From Deroplatys truncata (taxonomy: Eukaryota; Arthropoda; Insecta; Mantodea; Mantidae): 64,000 nt of DNA. The stretch is taken from assembly GCA_030765065.1 (NCBI GenBank), contig CM060990.1:420555198-420619197 (forward strand), in the 5' to 3' direction. Position numbers and translations under genes: made by a program. The stretch's first letter is position 1. Each line of letters starts with the position of its first letter. Shown here piece after piece: positions 1-11,514 of this stretch. The notes under the pieces are model-generated. The model did no database searches. It saw only the letters and a list, made by a program, of their open reading frames with translations, and was not told where the DNA came from.

Positions 1-1085
1 TCTCGCTTTCGATTACCTTTGTGAGAAAACGGTAAAAACAAAGAATAAAATACGTAAATAATGCGACTGGTTCAAATAAGTGATATTTTAAAGCACGGGC
101 ATTCAAAGCACTACAGTGACTATACATTCCTGATGAAACTTAACTCTATGACTGATCAGCTGCTCCGGCAGGAGATACCTGCTTCAGGAATACTGGCTAG
201 CCGCATGACGTCACCAGAGTGCGCTGCCGGTGTGGGAAACACTCTGCAGATCGTGAACGTTAAGTCGCACATTGTTCCGGTTTTCACCATTAGTATGCAC
301 AACCTAAGATCTTGCAGGACATTAAATAAAATGGACGTGAATTTTTAGCTCTGTCGTCCTTTAAATGACAACATGTATTTCGTGTGTTTTAAACCTCTTT
401 ACATTTTGTTCAGCACAGAAGCAAACCTACATTGTCACTCAAAAGTGTTGTCAGGTGCGAAATGTCCTGCGAAGAGGGGAAAGGATTTGAACGGACAGCG
501 AAACACTAGTGTGCATCACATCTTTTCGATCCCGTGAGACTAGATTTTATATCTGCCAGGTAATTTCATATTAGACAGGTAATAGAAGAATAGTGGAATT
601 GCTTTGTTGTGTGATGAATACCAAGGGTTGAAAAAGGAGTAGCACTAACGGATTCTACGGATCTGTGTAGTAGCAGCACATTGTTATTTTATAGAACATA
701 TTAATATTATGAAAATTGTTTTCTCACTAGAAGTGTGTAGACTATAGTTAGAAATTTGACTCAGAGTTGAAGTCATTATTGCAGTGGGCCTCTAACCAAG
801 GATCTTCCACTTTCCGTAACGATGTATAGTAGCGTGCCTAAAACGTGTCCCATAATGGAACGGGGCGGTTTATGTTGGTACTGACAAAATATAGGCCCAC
901 TTATTATTCGCGTGACCTCTGTTTTTCGAGTATAATTCCAGTCACGGATTGGCGGGGTACTTTACCTCCCCAAAGTATAGCCGAACTGCCAAAGGATACC
1001 ATTAAAACGTAAACCTTATATTCTCATGCTACACTACAGTTTTCTTATTGCCTTAGTAGCAGCTGCAAAAACTTAACCTTCGTTT
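1..1085. other. AT-rich intergenic DNA, no gene recognised
   Basis: No reading frame here resembles a known protein and none shows domain-like composition. The longest, a 95-codon frame at 61-348, has no recognisable motif. I see no repeat shared with the rest of the window until about 1086. Confidence 0.5.
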
Positions 1086-1470
1086 CCATGTCGCTGGTGA
1101 AAGCTCTCATATATCTAAATGTCGTACCTGTCGTTCGGTTTAACCACATGCGCAAATGATTCTTCACCTCTTCCTCTAAAGGGTCGAATTATATTGTAAT
1201 TGATTTTAGGCTTTCCTTGTATATCAATCGTAGCGAAAATCTTTCGTAGAAGCTGTATCCGAATCACATCTCCATTTCACAATTATAAACATCGTTAATT
1301 GGTTAGGTTTTATGCCCCTGATTCGCCTTTCAGACCAGTCACATAGAGAACTGATGCCGGCTGCGTGGGGTCAAAAGTTGGTTACTTGAAGGTGGAAATC
1401 CTACGGAGGGAAAAACACTCTGGCGATCTAGTGGAATGGGCTACTTTTTATGCACGTTAGTGTAAACTAA
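1086..1470 (+). repeat. Left arm of a ~390-bp inverted repeat
   Basis: This stretch matches, in reverse complement, 4360-4688 continued at 10699-10750. Shared blocks include GGTCAAAAGTTGGTTAC with GAGTCAAAAGTTGGTTAC, and CATGTCGCT..TGAAAGC with its counterpart beyond the LINE insertion. The arms differ by many substitutions (roughly three quarters of positions agree by eye), so the pair is old. It could be the ends of a foldback element or two opposed copies of a dispersed repeat. No target duplication was identified. Confidence 0.7.
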
Positions 1471-3355
1471 CGTAGCGCGAAACTGATTATTTTGGCATAA
1501 ACAGATGGAAATTTTGGCTGCCAGAATTAAATGTGGCATACTCATATACAAACATTTGCAGTACAAAAATGAATAAATAGATAAATAAATTAAAATAAGA
1601 CATTAGTTGTGTCCAAAATGCTTTGCCTGCCGCATTGAAAATTAGTGGCCGAAAATCGATTTTTCTTCTAAAACTATGATGAATGTATGAATATTCCAGA
1701 AACTCAAAATTGTGTTTAGTATAAAAAAATTAACATTATTTATCTTTAACATTTTTTGTAGGATGAAAAATAAAGCTACAATTTTGAATAAAAGATCAGC
1801 ACGCTCTTTTGGTGTGTCCAAAAAATACGTTACAACAGAATAGAGATTAGCTAAATTAGTCTAGACAAGTACTTTTATAGGCCTTTTATACTATAACCTT
1901 TAGTAGAGTGGAAAACTAAGTCACCATATTGTAAAATGGTGGCTGATTTTTCCTATTCTAGTTATACAGTATTCTTACGTCTCATTCTAATACACACAAA
2001 GTGGCTTCATATACCTTTATTTATCGTTTTATAAATAATAATAATGTACTTATAATTACGTTTTATATATTTTTCTTTTTATATTCTTGCTCACTAAACT
2101 ACCAAGATGTTAGAAAGACGAAGAATAGAACCGACTGAAAGTGAAGCTGTGCATTCACTTCCTCCTGTCATTAGCGGGACAGATGCTGTATTTGTCAAGC
2201 AATTTTGCAGACGAGCTGGACTAAAATCCAGCGGTGAAGACTCGATTGTTTTCAATAAACACACATGGCCCAGGTCTCTTCTTGTTTCCAAAGTAATACT
2301 GACAAATGTATTGTTTAATCAGATATAGCATCATTCAACTAAGTAGCTATAATGACTAAAACTTTAAAAATAAAAACTTAAAGAGGAAGGAGCACTTAGC
2401 AGAAGATTAAAATGCTTTCACTTCTTCAGACTTATCTACATATATACTAGATCTAGGATTTAAGCGAATGAAGTTAAAAGTTTATGTATATTTTGTGGCG
2501 GTGATAGAATCAAAGAAAACATCATATCCCCACTAAAGTTACAAATAATCTTCAAAATAATGTCAAAATTTCCTTCGCAGGTTTCCTTGGTCAAAAAGCC
2601 AAATTTCAACCACATATAACGCAACATATTCTAGGCGAAACAAATAAACTATGCCTCTTTCTGAGCAAGAAAGCTACCTCCCCCAGTCTCGGCTACATAA
2701 AATGGCGAAGTACGACACGAGAAGAGTTATACTTTTTTGCAGTAACAAGCAGTAGACACTATGTGCCAAGTGTGGCATAGCCTAATGTGTAGGGTACCAT
2801 GCGCTTGAGCTTTACTACGGTGAAGTTGATGAATGATGAGAACATTCTCCTCAAGAGTCTCTGTGGCGCCCTTCACAGGAAACCGCAATTTCATGAGCTC
2901 AGCGTGGCGAGCTACTAAGCTCTTAAAATATAAATTATACAAGATCACTACTCACGAACTGTTACTACATAATAATGAGAGTCGGCTACATTTCTGTGAC
3001 TGATTCTCAGATATGTCAGCCATGGGATAATTTATCCCAATCTGGTAATATTCTCTGGCAAAATATAGTTACACGGCTATGTTTCGATAGAGTATCTGGT
3101 ATTGGAGCTCAGAGAAACCCAATTTATTGCAGAAAATTCCATTACACGACGAGAAAATCAGGGTATACTGCGCGGTAAATGCAGAATGTTACAGGAATTA
3201 CATTGTCACACCAATTTTTTAATAATTGACCGATATTGTATGTCGATTTGGATATTTTCAGCAAGACTCTGTCACCCCGGATACAACTGTCGAGTTATTA
3301 AATTTCATTCAGAGCATTTTTAGAGACAGGATAATCAATAAGGACTTACGGCCCG
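1471..3355. other. AT-rich DNA between the inverted-repeat arms
   Basis: No recognisable gene. Several 65-73-codon frames (2107-2328 and 2727-2948, for example) overlap on both strands and have no family resemblance. The stretch is interior to the inverted repeat and may be the body of a non-autonomous element. Confidence 0.45.
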
Positions 3356-3356
3356 C

Positions 3357-3960
3357 AACCGAGCAAAATGGCTCCACGGTAACGTGTGAGGTTCGCATTC
3401 GGGAGGTTCCGGGTTCAATTTCCATCGACCGCCCACTTGGCCATGGGTTTTCGTTGTTTCCCCGGTTGGTAGGCGAATACTGGTGTGGTTCTTCTTCTAC
3501 CACGACTTTTCTGTCCCTCATTTCTGTATCCATAATTTCCTTCATCATCGTCATCATCATCATCATCATGTTTCAGGTTTAAGAACCAGGCGACGCTGTT
3601 CGGTGCGTTGCGGCTGGGCGGAGGCGATTGAGGTGACCTTTGTTAAGGTTTCTCCCTAGCGTCGGTCGGACAGCCCACGGATTCGCCTCCAGATGCTCTC
3701 GGAGCGGGCTTCCCTTCAGGGGAAACCGAGGGTTAGGGCCTTTTGGTGGGCTTGAGCGGAGTCAGAACGGTTATATATGGAAACGTTAGGGGCCCATTCA
3801 CACTTCTGCACGTAGTCTCCCAGACCTGGTCGCCCTTCGCGTCTCTCCCCTCATACTTCTATCACAGGGGTCGCGTTCGAAGCACCAAGGGCCACATGGC
3901 CTAAATGCGGTGCTCTGCCACAATTTTGGGGGCCTCACCCTAATATGTACCTGTACCTGT
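3357..3960 (+). mobile_element. tRNA-derived SINE, family A, copy 1
   Basis: The head begins AACCGAGCAAAATGGCTCC, has an A-box-like stretch, and a B-box-like GGTTCAATTTCC near 3410 followed by ATCGACCGCC. The body contains a CAT-rich run at 3546-3569 and a block (about 3770-3930) containing TCGCCCTTCGCGTCTCTCC that is also found, reversed, at 53890-54130. The head matches 13049-13130, and 11840-11998 reversed. The 3' boundary is approximate. Pol III transcription is inferred from family behaviour. Confidence 0.65.
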
Positions 3961-4359
3961 TGGCCTACAGTGTCCCTGCATCTCAAATTCTGTGATCTTT
4001 ATTTGTGGAGAAACTTGATAAAATGAAGCGTAATATAGGCCAAACATCCATGCATTACAAGAATTCGAAGAAAATATCAGCAGAGAAATTAATTCTATTA
4101 TGGTAGGTGAGCTGCAGCGCGTAAAAGACAATTCCCTAAAGCGGTGCCAGAGATATTATGTGAACGCAGCAGGAGGACATTCAAAACTCTGCTGTGATAA
4201 GGCAAGGGCTGATTTTCGTTGCAGCTGTAACTGAAATTATGAAAAGCTGAATCATTACAAAGTACATGGTTTCAATTATGGAGATACTTTATACGACTGC
4301 TCAGCTGTAAGAGTTCTGGATGTTGTAGATAGACCCGTCGTGCAACGGGCCTACACGTA

Positions 4360-4688
4360 TACTGTCATGCATAAAAGCTGGCCTATTCCCCTACTTCGCC
4401 ATAGTGTTTTTCTCTCCTTAAGGTTTCCACCTTCACGTAACCAACTTTTGACTCTACCCAGTCGGTAACAGTTCTCTATTTGACTGGCCCAAAAACACAA
4501 TTCAGTGACATACAAGCTAGCCAATGAAAAATGTTTATAATATATGTGGAATGAAGGGGTGGTTTGGATACCACCTCTGTGAAAGAGTTTTGCTACGATT
4601 GGTACACAAGGAAAGGCTAAACCAATTACAAATAATTCGGCCTTCTAGAGGAAGGGGTGAAGAACTATTTGCATGCGTCGTTGAACTG
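4360..4688 (-). repeat. Right arm of the inverted repeat, interrupted by a LINE
   Basis: Read on the minus strand this matches 1125-1470. The homology resumes beyond the LINE at 10699-10750, whose minus-strand reading (CATGTCGCT, TGAAAGC, ATCTATGTAAATG) lines up with 1086-1124. The arm was therefore contiguous before the LINE insertion at 4689. Confidence 0.7.
4677..4688 (+). repeat. Target-site duplication, left copy (GTCGTTGAACTG)
   Basis: Twelve bases identical to 10687-10698, exactly bracketing the I-clade LINE. A perfect 12-bp repeat at both ends is the footprint of target-primed reverse transcription. Confidence 0.9.
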
Positions 4689-4709
4689 ATGATGATGATG
4701 ATGATGATA
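4689..4709 (-). repeat. ATC-repeat 3' tail of the LINE
   Basis: On the plus strand this is a run of ATG/TGA triplets. On the element's strand it is an ATC repeat ending directly at the target duplication. I-clade LINEs typically end in short simple repeats rather than poly(A). Confidence 0.75.
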
Positions 4710-5121
4710 TGGGATTAAGGGCGCTAAATATCAAAGGTCATCAGCGCCCTTACAAGGTGTAAAATATAAAATTCAAGAACTAAAATACGGAAAATCCGAT
4801 AAGTCACAAACACTAAAAAACACGCACACAAATGCTAAAACCACCACACTAAAACATGTTAGACAAAACAATAAAAGAGTAAAACCACGTGTCAAGAACT
4901 ATAGAACGTATGGGACATGAGCGCCATATGTCCACTGGGGAGTAGAGTCCCCATTAAAAAGGCAATATAATATCACAACGTTAAAACGCGCTCAGCGCAT
5001 CAAATGCGCCGATTAAAATCACTGTCATTGATAAAACGTAAAAGACATTCTACAGCATGCGCGTCGTCTACCAAAACGTTGGCTAGGCCAACAGGCAGAC
5101 CCACACGACCGCGCAATGGAG

Positions 5122-8100
5122 CTAAAATTGACACTCTGTTAAAATGTGACGCACCGTTAAGGGCGCATCACACTGCTGGCATACTGGTGCGGGGTCACCA
5201 CTAAGCAGGTATTTATGACTAAAAAGGCAATGTCCGATTCGTAGACGGGCTAAAAGTACCTCTTCCCGACGAGAAGGATGAGAAGGACGAGAAGGATGAG
5301 AAGGACGAGAAGGACGAGAAGAACGAGAAGAACGAGAAGAGGTACCCCAGACTAACGGAAGAGGCTTGACCTCCCGCAACTTGTTCCCTCGGAGGGCCGT
5401 CCACTCATCGCGCCAAAGCGAGAGGATGCGGTGACGTAAAAGAACACACAAATCTGACGAGGGAACAACAGAGGTAAAAGATCTGGGTAATAAAATCGCC
5501 GATTTCGCAGCAGCGTCGGCACACTCGTTCCCTGAGATGCCCACATGACCTGGAGTCCACAGGAAGGAGACGCTGATGCCAGAGACACCAAACGAGTGGA
5601 ACAGGTCATGAATGCGCTGTAAGAGCGGGTGGTAACTGTACAGCGAGCTAATACTTTGAAGAGCACTCAGGGAGTATAAAAAAATAAAACAGTGTCGTAG
5701 GTCGTGGCGCTGAATGTATAAAAGAGACTGATAAATGCTAAAAAGTTCGGCGGTAAAAAACGAACATTGCCCCGGTAAACGAAAAGTAAAACCAGTTTCA
5801 CCACAAACAAAGGCACACCCTACTCCAACATCAGTCTTAGACCCATCAGTATATAAAAAATGACAGTCTCCGAATTGTGCCTGAAGCTCTAAAAAGGCGG
5901 ATCTAAGGACTGAAGCAGGGGTCTCAATCTTCGGCATCGACGTTAGCCCAAGGTGAAAGTGGGCCTCAGCGCGCAACCATGGAGGAAAACGCATTTCCCC
6001 CCTTGGAAGGGCCGGCGCTGCCGTAACGTTCAAATGCCGAAGAAGTTGACGAAAACGAACCCCTGGAGGGAGCAATGCAGAGGAGCTAACTAAATAATGC
6101 CGATCAAGCGAATCCTCGTAAAATATCGCGAAGGACGGGTGGTCAGGCAAGCTTGAGAGTCGACAGGCATAGCTGCACAAAAGCATCTCACGCCGGAAGG
6201 ACAGCGGAGGTTCTGCAGCTTCAGCATATAGGCTAGGTACAGGGCAGGTTGGAAAGGCCCCTGTAGCGACTCTTATGCCACGATGGTGAATGGCATTCAA
6301 TCTACGTAATACAGATGGACGCGCCGACGAATAGACAATGCACCCGTAATAAAGCTTAGATCGGACCAAAATGCGATAAAGATGTAGAAGGACGGTCCGA
6401 TCAGCTCCCCAGGATGTGCCACTTAAAACACGCAAAAGATTAAGAGAACGGTCACACTTTGCTGTTAAAAACGAAATGTGAGAAATCCAGCTCAGCTTCC
6501 TATCAAAGATCAACCCCAAAAATTTCGCCTCGTCTGCAAACTTAAGTATCCCTGGCCCAAGATGGAGAGAGGGCGGAGGGAAAGCCTTACGGCGCCAGAA
6601 ATTGATACAGACGGATTTTTCGGCGGAGAAATTGAAGCCGTTGGCGATACTCCAGGCATAGAGACGCTCGATACAGCTCTGGAGACGGCGTTCGAGTAGA
6701 CAGGTTCGCCGTGAACTGCAATAAATGGCAAAATCGTCAACAAAAAGGGACGATGAAATGCCAGGTGGAATACAATCAACAATGGGGTTGATAGCAATCG
6801 CAAAAAATGTGACACTGAGTACAGAGCCCTGTGGTACTCCGTTCTCTTGAATAAAACGACTAGATAAAACTGAGCCCACACGTACACGAAAGACGCGGTC
6901 CGTGATAAACTCCCGAAGAAATATGGGAAGACGACCGCGGATATTCCATGTGTGCACGGTACGTAAAATGCTGCCCCTACAACAAGTGTCATAAGCTTCC
7001 TCCAGGTCAAAAAACACAGCCACGGTTTGACACTTTCTCAGAAATCCATTCATAATATGCGTCGACAGGGACACCAGATGGTCGACGGTAGAGCGATGGC
7101 GACGAAATCCGCACTGAGCGTTCGCTAGAAGTTTCTGAGACTCAAGCCACCATGTCAACCGCCCGTTGATCATGCGCTCCATCACCTTGAAAATGCAACT
7201 GGTGAGGGAGATAGGGCGGCAGCTGGAAGGTAGTTGGCCATCCTTTACAGGCTTAAATATACGGACAATGGTGGCTTCGCGCCAAACGGAAGGAAAAAAG
7301 CCGTCTTGCCAAATAGGGTTATAGACCTGTAAGAGAAAGACTTTACTGTCGGCTGAAAGCTTCTTTAACTTCAGGACATGAATGCCGTCCGGCCCAGAAG
7401 CGGAGTACCTAGAGCAATGAAGAGCCTGCTCCAGCTCCCTCATTGTGAAAAGTTCATTATAGCACTCATTATTAACAGACCGAAAATTAAAGGCGTCGGA
7501 ATCCAGCCGGTCTTTGATAGAGCGAAAGCCGATGGAATAATGGTCTTAACTGGAAACCGCCTCAAAGGCAGCACCCAGAGTGTTACCGATGGCAGCCGGA
7601 TCCACTATGGTGGCATTGGGAACCTGAAGGCCAGAAACAGTACAATGCGACACTTTACCTGAGAAGCGACGAAGTTTATCCCAAACATCAGATGAAGGAG
7701 TAAAGGGATTAAAAGACTCGGCAAAACGAGTCCAAGATGCCTTCTTGCTATCCTGAATAATGCGACGAGCCCTGCCGCGCGATTGTTAAAAAGTAACCAA
7801 ATTATCAAGTGTAGGATGTCGCCGAAACACCCTAAGCGCAGTCCTACGAGCACAAACGGCGTCCCGACAATCCTCATTCCACCACGGAACAGGAATACGG
7901 CGAGGTTGAGAGGATGATCGGGGAATTGTGCGTTCGGCGGCTGATAGAATCGTAGACGAAAGTTGCTGCACCACTTTGTTAACGTCAGTGAAGGGCTGGT
8001 CCGCAAAGGACACGAGGCTGGAATAGAATCTCCAATCGGCTTTTTTGAATATCCAGGTAGGTACTCTGGAGTCCTGGACGTGGTGAGACAGAAGAGAAAC

Positions 8101-8739
8101 GATGCAGGGGTAATGGTCGCTGGAGTAAGTGTCAGCGACGACGTTCTACTGCAGACGACTAGCAAGCTGGAGTGCGCAAACGGCAAGATCCAGGTGAGAG
8201 ATTGTACCAGAAGAATCAGAAATAAAAGTAGGTTCACCTGTATTGAGGATAGAGAGATTGAATTGGTAAAAAATGTCGGAAAGGAGAGTTCCCCTCGCAC
8301 AAGCCCTTGGCGAACCCCACGGGGGTGATGGGTATTAACATCTCCCAACAGAAGAAATCGTGTTGGGAGAGTGGACAGGAGAGCTCGAATGTCCGCAGGA
8401 GCGAGGGGAGACGATGGAGTGGAATAGACAGAGAAAACAAAAAAGAAATAGCCGGGTAATTGAACATTTACGGCAACAGCTTGCGAGTCGGACGTAAGAG
8501 CGAGAGTTTGAAAATGAACGTCACTACGCACTAAAATCATGACACTCCATGGGCAGAAGTACCCTCCTCCGACTCAAGATCGTAGCAAACTGGAGTAACC
8601 CTCGGAGATCAAAACGATCGTGAGGGCGAAGCTTAGTCTCCTGCAAACACACGACCATAGGTGAATGGGAACGCAATAAAAGTTGCAATTCCGCCCTATG
8701 CGATCCTACACCACGTAAATTCCAAGTCAGGATAGCCAT
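5122..8739 (-). pseudogene. LINE ORF2: endonuclease, reverse transcriptase, RNase H
   Basis: ORF2 makes the protein that nicks target DNA and copies element RNA. From the start at 8739 (MAILTWNLRG) an APE-type endonuclease follows, with CLQETKL and, after frameshifts between about 8540 and 7605, LLLGDVN and SSDHYP in different frames. The long open part (7443-5122, 773 codons) holds the reverse transcriptase: SASGPDG, CGFRRHRSTVDH, GVPQGSVLS and the catalytic FVDD. RNase H follows with LYTDGS, TAELFSI and WTPGHVGISGNE, and the C terminus is a CCHC finger (CQQCDAPLTVRHILTEC). The third RNase H Asp, expected in the S-D-S-L-S-A-L motif, is Tyr here (LYSLSAL); the second LINE in the window keeps SDSLSAL. 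Endonuclease frameshifts and the lost Asp indicate an inactive copy. Confidence 0.85.
5264..5343 (-). repeat. In-frame minisatellite inside LINE ORF2
   Basis: A ~9-bp unit (GAGAAGGAC/GAGAAGGAT and variants) is repeated about nine times. Because the unit is a multiple of three it stays in frame and inserts a Ser-Arg-Pro/His-rich stretch (SRPSHPSRPSHPSR) between RNase H and the terminal zinc finger. The second LINE lacks it at the equivalent place (about 58800). Confidence 0.8.
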
Positions 8740-9024
8740 AAAGAAAGGGATAAACTTCTTACTTAGAAGGACGGCTCAAAATTACCTTCTGCTTAACCTT
8801 TGGGCTCGGACTTTTGGTATGGAGTTGTTCAGACTCCATAGCCTCCTTGAAGGGAGGGTCCACGCGCTCAGAGCCAGAAACCGATTCAAGCGCCTAGAAT
8901 CGGTTCTGGGTGGCGATGGGTGAGGGGTGCCACTGAGCGCGGCTTGTCCCAGGAGCGTCCTGGGACTGCGACCTCCGAGGAGGAGAAGGTGAACTTTTCT
9001 TACCGCGCGCACGCAGAGGGTCCT

Positions 9025-10074
9025 TCAGAAAATCTTCCCTACGAAATTCCTGCTTTGGTTTCTTTCAGCGGCTTGCGACTTCAGTGACTTGGGACCAGCT
9101 TTAGATGGCTTGCTAACAATACCAGAAATGGACGGCCGGATGGTAGTGGCGGTTAGTGCAGTCATGGTCCAGGTCTGAGTTTCGGCATCTACTCGTGGTA
9201 CTGGCGAAGCAAGAACAGAACTAAATGTACCAGATCGCAGGAACGAAGGTTGGCGCGTATGGTAACGCCTCCGGGCTTCAGCGAAGGAGAGTTTCTCCTT
9301 TACCCGGATCTCCTGGATCGCATTCTCGTCCAAGTACCGCGGACAGTCGGCAAATGACGCAGAATGAGACCCTTTGCAGTTAACGCAGACGGGGGCTGTG
9401 GAACAGGTACCTTCGTGTGACGGCTGGCTACATGAGGCACAGATGGTAACGGCACTCTTACATGAGTCTTGCGTATGCCCAAAACGTTGGCAATTGAAAC
9501 AACGCAGAGGTCTAGCTATATAGGGCCTCACAGCAATACGCTCGTACCCTGCTGAAGGACTCGTGGGCAGATCGACGCCGTCGAAAGTGATAAACAGGGT
9601 ACGAGTTGGTACCAAAATTCCGTCGCATTTAGCCTGCACTCGATGAACAGCTGTCACCTTTTGATCAGAAAGATAGTCGACAAGTTCTTCGTCCGACATA
9701 CCATCGAGGCTATGGATGGTAACGACGCCTCGACAGGAATTCAAGGTGCGGTGCTTCTCGACACGGATAGGATAACTGTGGAGAAGCGTGGCGCGCATTA
9801 AGGACTTACTTTGCTGTTCGGATTTGGTTTGAACCAACAATGAACCAATTCGAAGACGAGTGCAGGACTGAACCGCACTTGCAATAGCGTCAATGCCCTT
9901 CTGAATAATGAAAGGGTTCACCTTCTCAAAACTTTGTCCTTCTTCTGTACGTGAAATGACCAAGTAACAACCAGATGTCGGCGGTGCTACTTCTGTTACA
10001 TAGACTTTTCGGCGCTTGTTGTTAGTAATGGAGAAAGGGTGCTCCATATCGAAATAAATCCTCCACCATTGCAA
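9025..10074 (-). CDS. LINE ORF1: Gag-like nucleic-acid-binding protein
   Basis: This 349-residue frame is the RNA-binding partner of ORF2. The C-terminal half has three zinc knuckles: CFNCQRFGHTQDSC, CASCSQPSHEGTC and CVNCKGSHSASFADC. The conserved I/Jockey-type motif IQEIRVKEKLSFAEARRRY follows. The N-terminal part contains the RRM-like strand/turn region common to these Gags. The start could be 10074 or an internal Met at 10047 (MEHPFSITNN), which is the better fit to the element's 5' UTR. A frame-shifted C-terminal extension continues to about 8782. ORF1 itself has no internal stop. Confidence 0.82.
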   Translation of the reverse strand: MQWWRIYFDMEHPFSITNNKRRKVYVTEVAPPTSGCYLVISRTEEGQSFEKVNPFIIQKGIDAIASAVQSCTRLRIGSLLVQTKSEQQSKSLMRATLLHSYPIRVEKHRTLNSCRGVVTIHSLDGMSDEELVDYLSDQKVTAVHRVQAKCDGILVPTRTLFITFDGVDLPTSPSAGYERIAVRPYIARPLRCFNCQRFGHTQDSCKSAVTICASCSQPSHEGTCSTAPVCVNCKGSHSASFADCPRYLDENAIQEIRVKEKLSFAEARRRYHTRQPSFLRSGTFSSVLASPVPRVDAETQTWTMTALTATTIRPSISGIVSKPSKAGPKSLKSQAAERNQSRNFVGKIF

Positions 10075-10686
10075 CCGTCTCCGACCTCGGGTTTTGACTT
10101 CCCGGGCGTTACCCCGGCTTGGGTGAGTGGCCTATCTATATCTGTCTCACCCCAGGGTCACACCTCCCAGAACATAGACAGAGGGACTCATTCGCCGTCA
10201 GGAGTCTGCAGCTCATGCAATGGCCCCCACGCGGGACTGCAGTTGAACAGCGGATACGAACACAAACCCTACATGACGACCCCGGGTGGTGGGGATGACG
10301 CCATTACCCACTCACCCAGCTGCGCACGCGGTGCGCGGGTATCCGTCAGGCTGTGTCCACGGAGGATTAAAATAAAAGGTTAAAAGAAACTAAAAGTGCG
10401 TGAGCGTTTCGTACTCAAGGTAGGCCGGCGAAGAAGGAAAAGAGATGTGTAAATGAATGGAAGTGGTGCGAAATGTGCATAAATAGCAGAGAGAATAAAG
10501 AAACGATGGCGAGGGCGTCATGGAATGAAATGCACAGAACGCACGAGAGCCCACCTTGAGTCTCCCGGTCACGAGAACGAACCCCCCTCGACCGGACGGG
10601 GATGAAGCGATGAAGATGGCGATGAGTTGCTCGGGAACCACCGGGTACGCCAACACCCGTACTCACATAAGGTGAGCCCCTGGGGG
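10075..10686 (-). promoter_or_regulatory. LINE 5' UTR
   Basis: About 610 bp between the element's 5' end and ORF1, GC-richer than flanking DNA. It begins with CTCACCTTATGTGAGTACGGGT on the element strand; the second LINE also opens with GTGTGAGTACGGGTT (64000-63986). I-type LINEs carry an internal promoter in this region; no specific promoter element was resolved. Confidence 0.55.
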
Positions 10687-10698
10687 GTCGTTGAACTG
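10687..10698 (+). repeat. Target-site duplication, right copy (GTCGTTGAACTG)
   Basis: Identical to 4677-4688. It marks the 5' boundary of the LINE. Confidence 0.9.
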
Positions 10699-11514
10699 CA
10701 CGACAGCTACCATTTACATAGATAAATGCTTTCATTAGCGACATGTAGCATGAATATTTAATTTTAATTTACATAAAGACAAATGGTAAAACGAGATTTA
10801 ATTTTAGTGCATACAATCAAAGCTATTGCTAATGCGTCGATAAATATGTGTTGAACACCGGAATGTTACATTTGCTGTTTGCTAAGCGTTAAAGGCCAGT
10901 CAATTGTATGGGAGAATTACACTCTGAATAATGCTAATCAGTTGTCATAGAAGTTGGCTTGAGAGGGTTCACACTTTAAACAAGTGTACGTTTTTGGGAT
11001 ATCAGGAACACGAGTTGTGAATATATGTTTTAAACATTTACAAGCCTCGTGTTCACAATGATCTTGTCTTTGGACATACATAACATAAGCTATAAATACA
11101 GATTTCTCATTAATAAACAAAATTTGTAAAAATGATGATGGATGGATGGATGGACGAACGGACGTGATTGATGAATGTATATCGGTTGTAACTTATATTT
11201 AGCACAGAGGCCTGCTAGATCATGCATGTGAAGTTTTACAGCTAATAGGCTTAATGAAGGTTAAATTAGTGTTTTATTAAGTTAAGTTTGAATAGATATA
11301 CCACAAAGTTTGCGAGTGTGAGAAAAGCGAACCAGTTTTTATCCTGTAAATGTGGTAATATAAGCACAGAAATATTTGTTTGTGGTTTACACACTGTTCT
11401 GTATTGTACTATTGGAGAATAAATATGGAGTACTACAAACGGATATATATATGAAAGGGTAAGTGAACATTTTCTATTAATTTGTTAGCCAATATTGCAA
11501 ATACAGCGCTGTCA
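10699..11514. other. Flank of the LINE, mostly featureless
   Basis: The first ~50 bases (to about 10750) complete the right inverted-repeat arm. The rest is AT-rich, with a short GATG/GATGG run near 11130-11165 and no gene that I can support. Confidence 0.5.

Larger units (their letters stand above)
4689..10686 (-). mobile_element. I-clade non-LTR retrotransposon (LINE), near full length
   Basis: This is a 5,998-bp element read on the minus strand. It has a 5' UTR (10686-10075), ORF1 with zinc knuckles (10074-9025), ORF2 with endonuclease, reverse transcriptase and RNase H (8739-5122), a 3' UTR, and a 3' tail of ATC repeats (4689-4709). Perfect 12-bp target duplications flank it. Its 5' end (GTGAGTACGGGT, near 10672) resembles the sequence at the right edge of the window, where a second related LINE starts. 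The RNase H domain, Gag-like ORF1 and simple-repeat tail place it near the I clade; exact clade is an inference. ORF2 frameshifts make this copy inactive. Confidence 0.88.

Noticed and set aside
61-348. 95-codon open frame near the left edge
   Set aside because: No motif, no family resemblance, AT-rich context and no promoter or splice support.
2094-2328. Overlapping sense and antisense 65-73-codon frames
   Set aside because: Frames exist on both strands over the same bases with no recognisable content; chance is likely.
6510-7010. 166-codon minus frame in LINE 1
   Set aside because: Out-of-frame shadow of the RT domain of ORF2.
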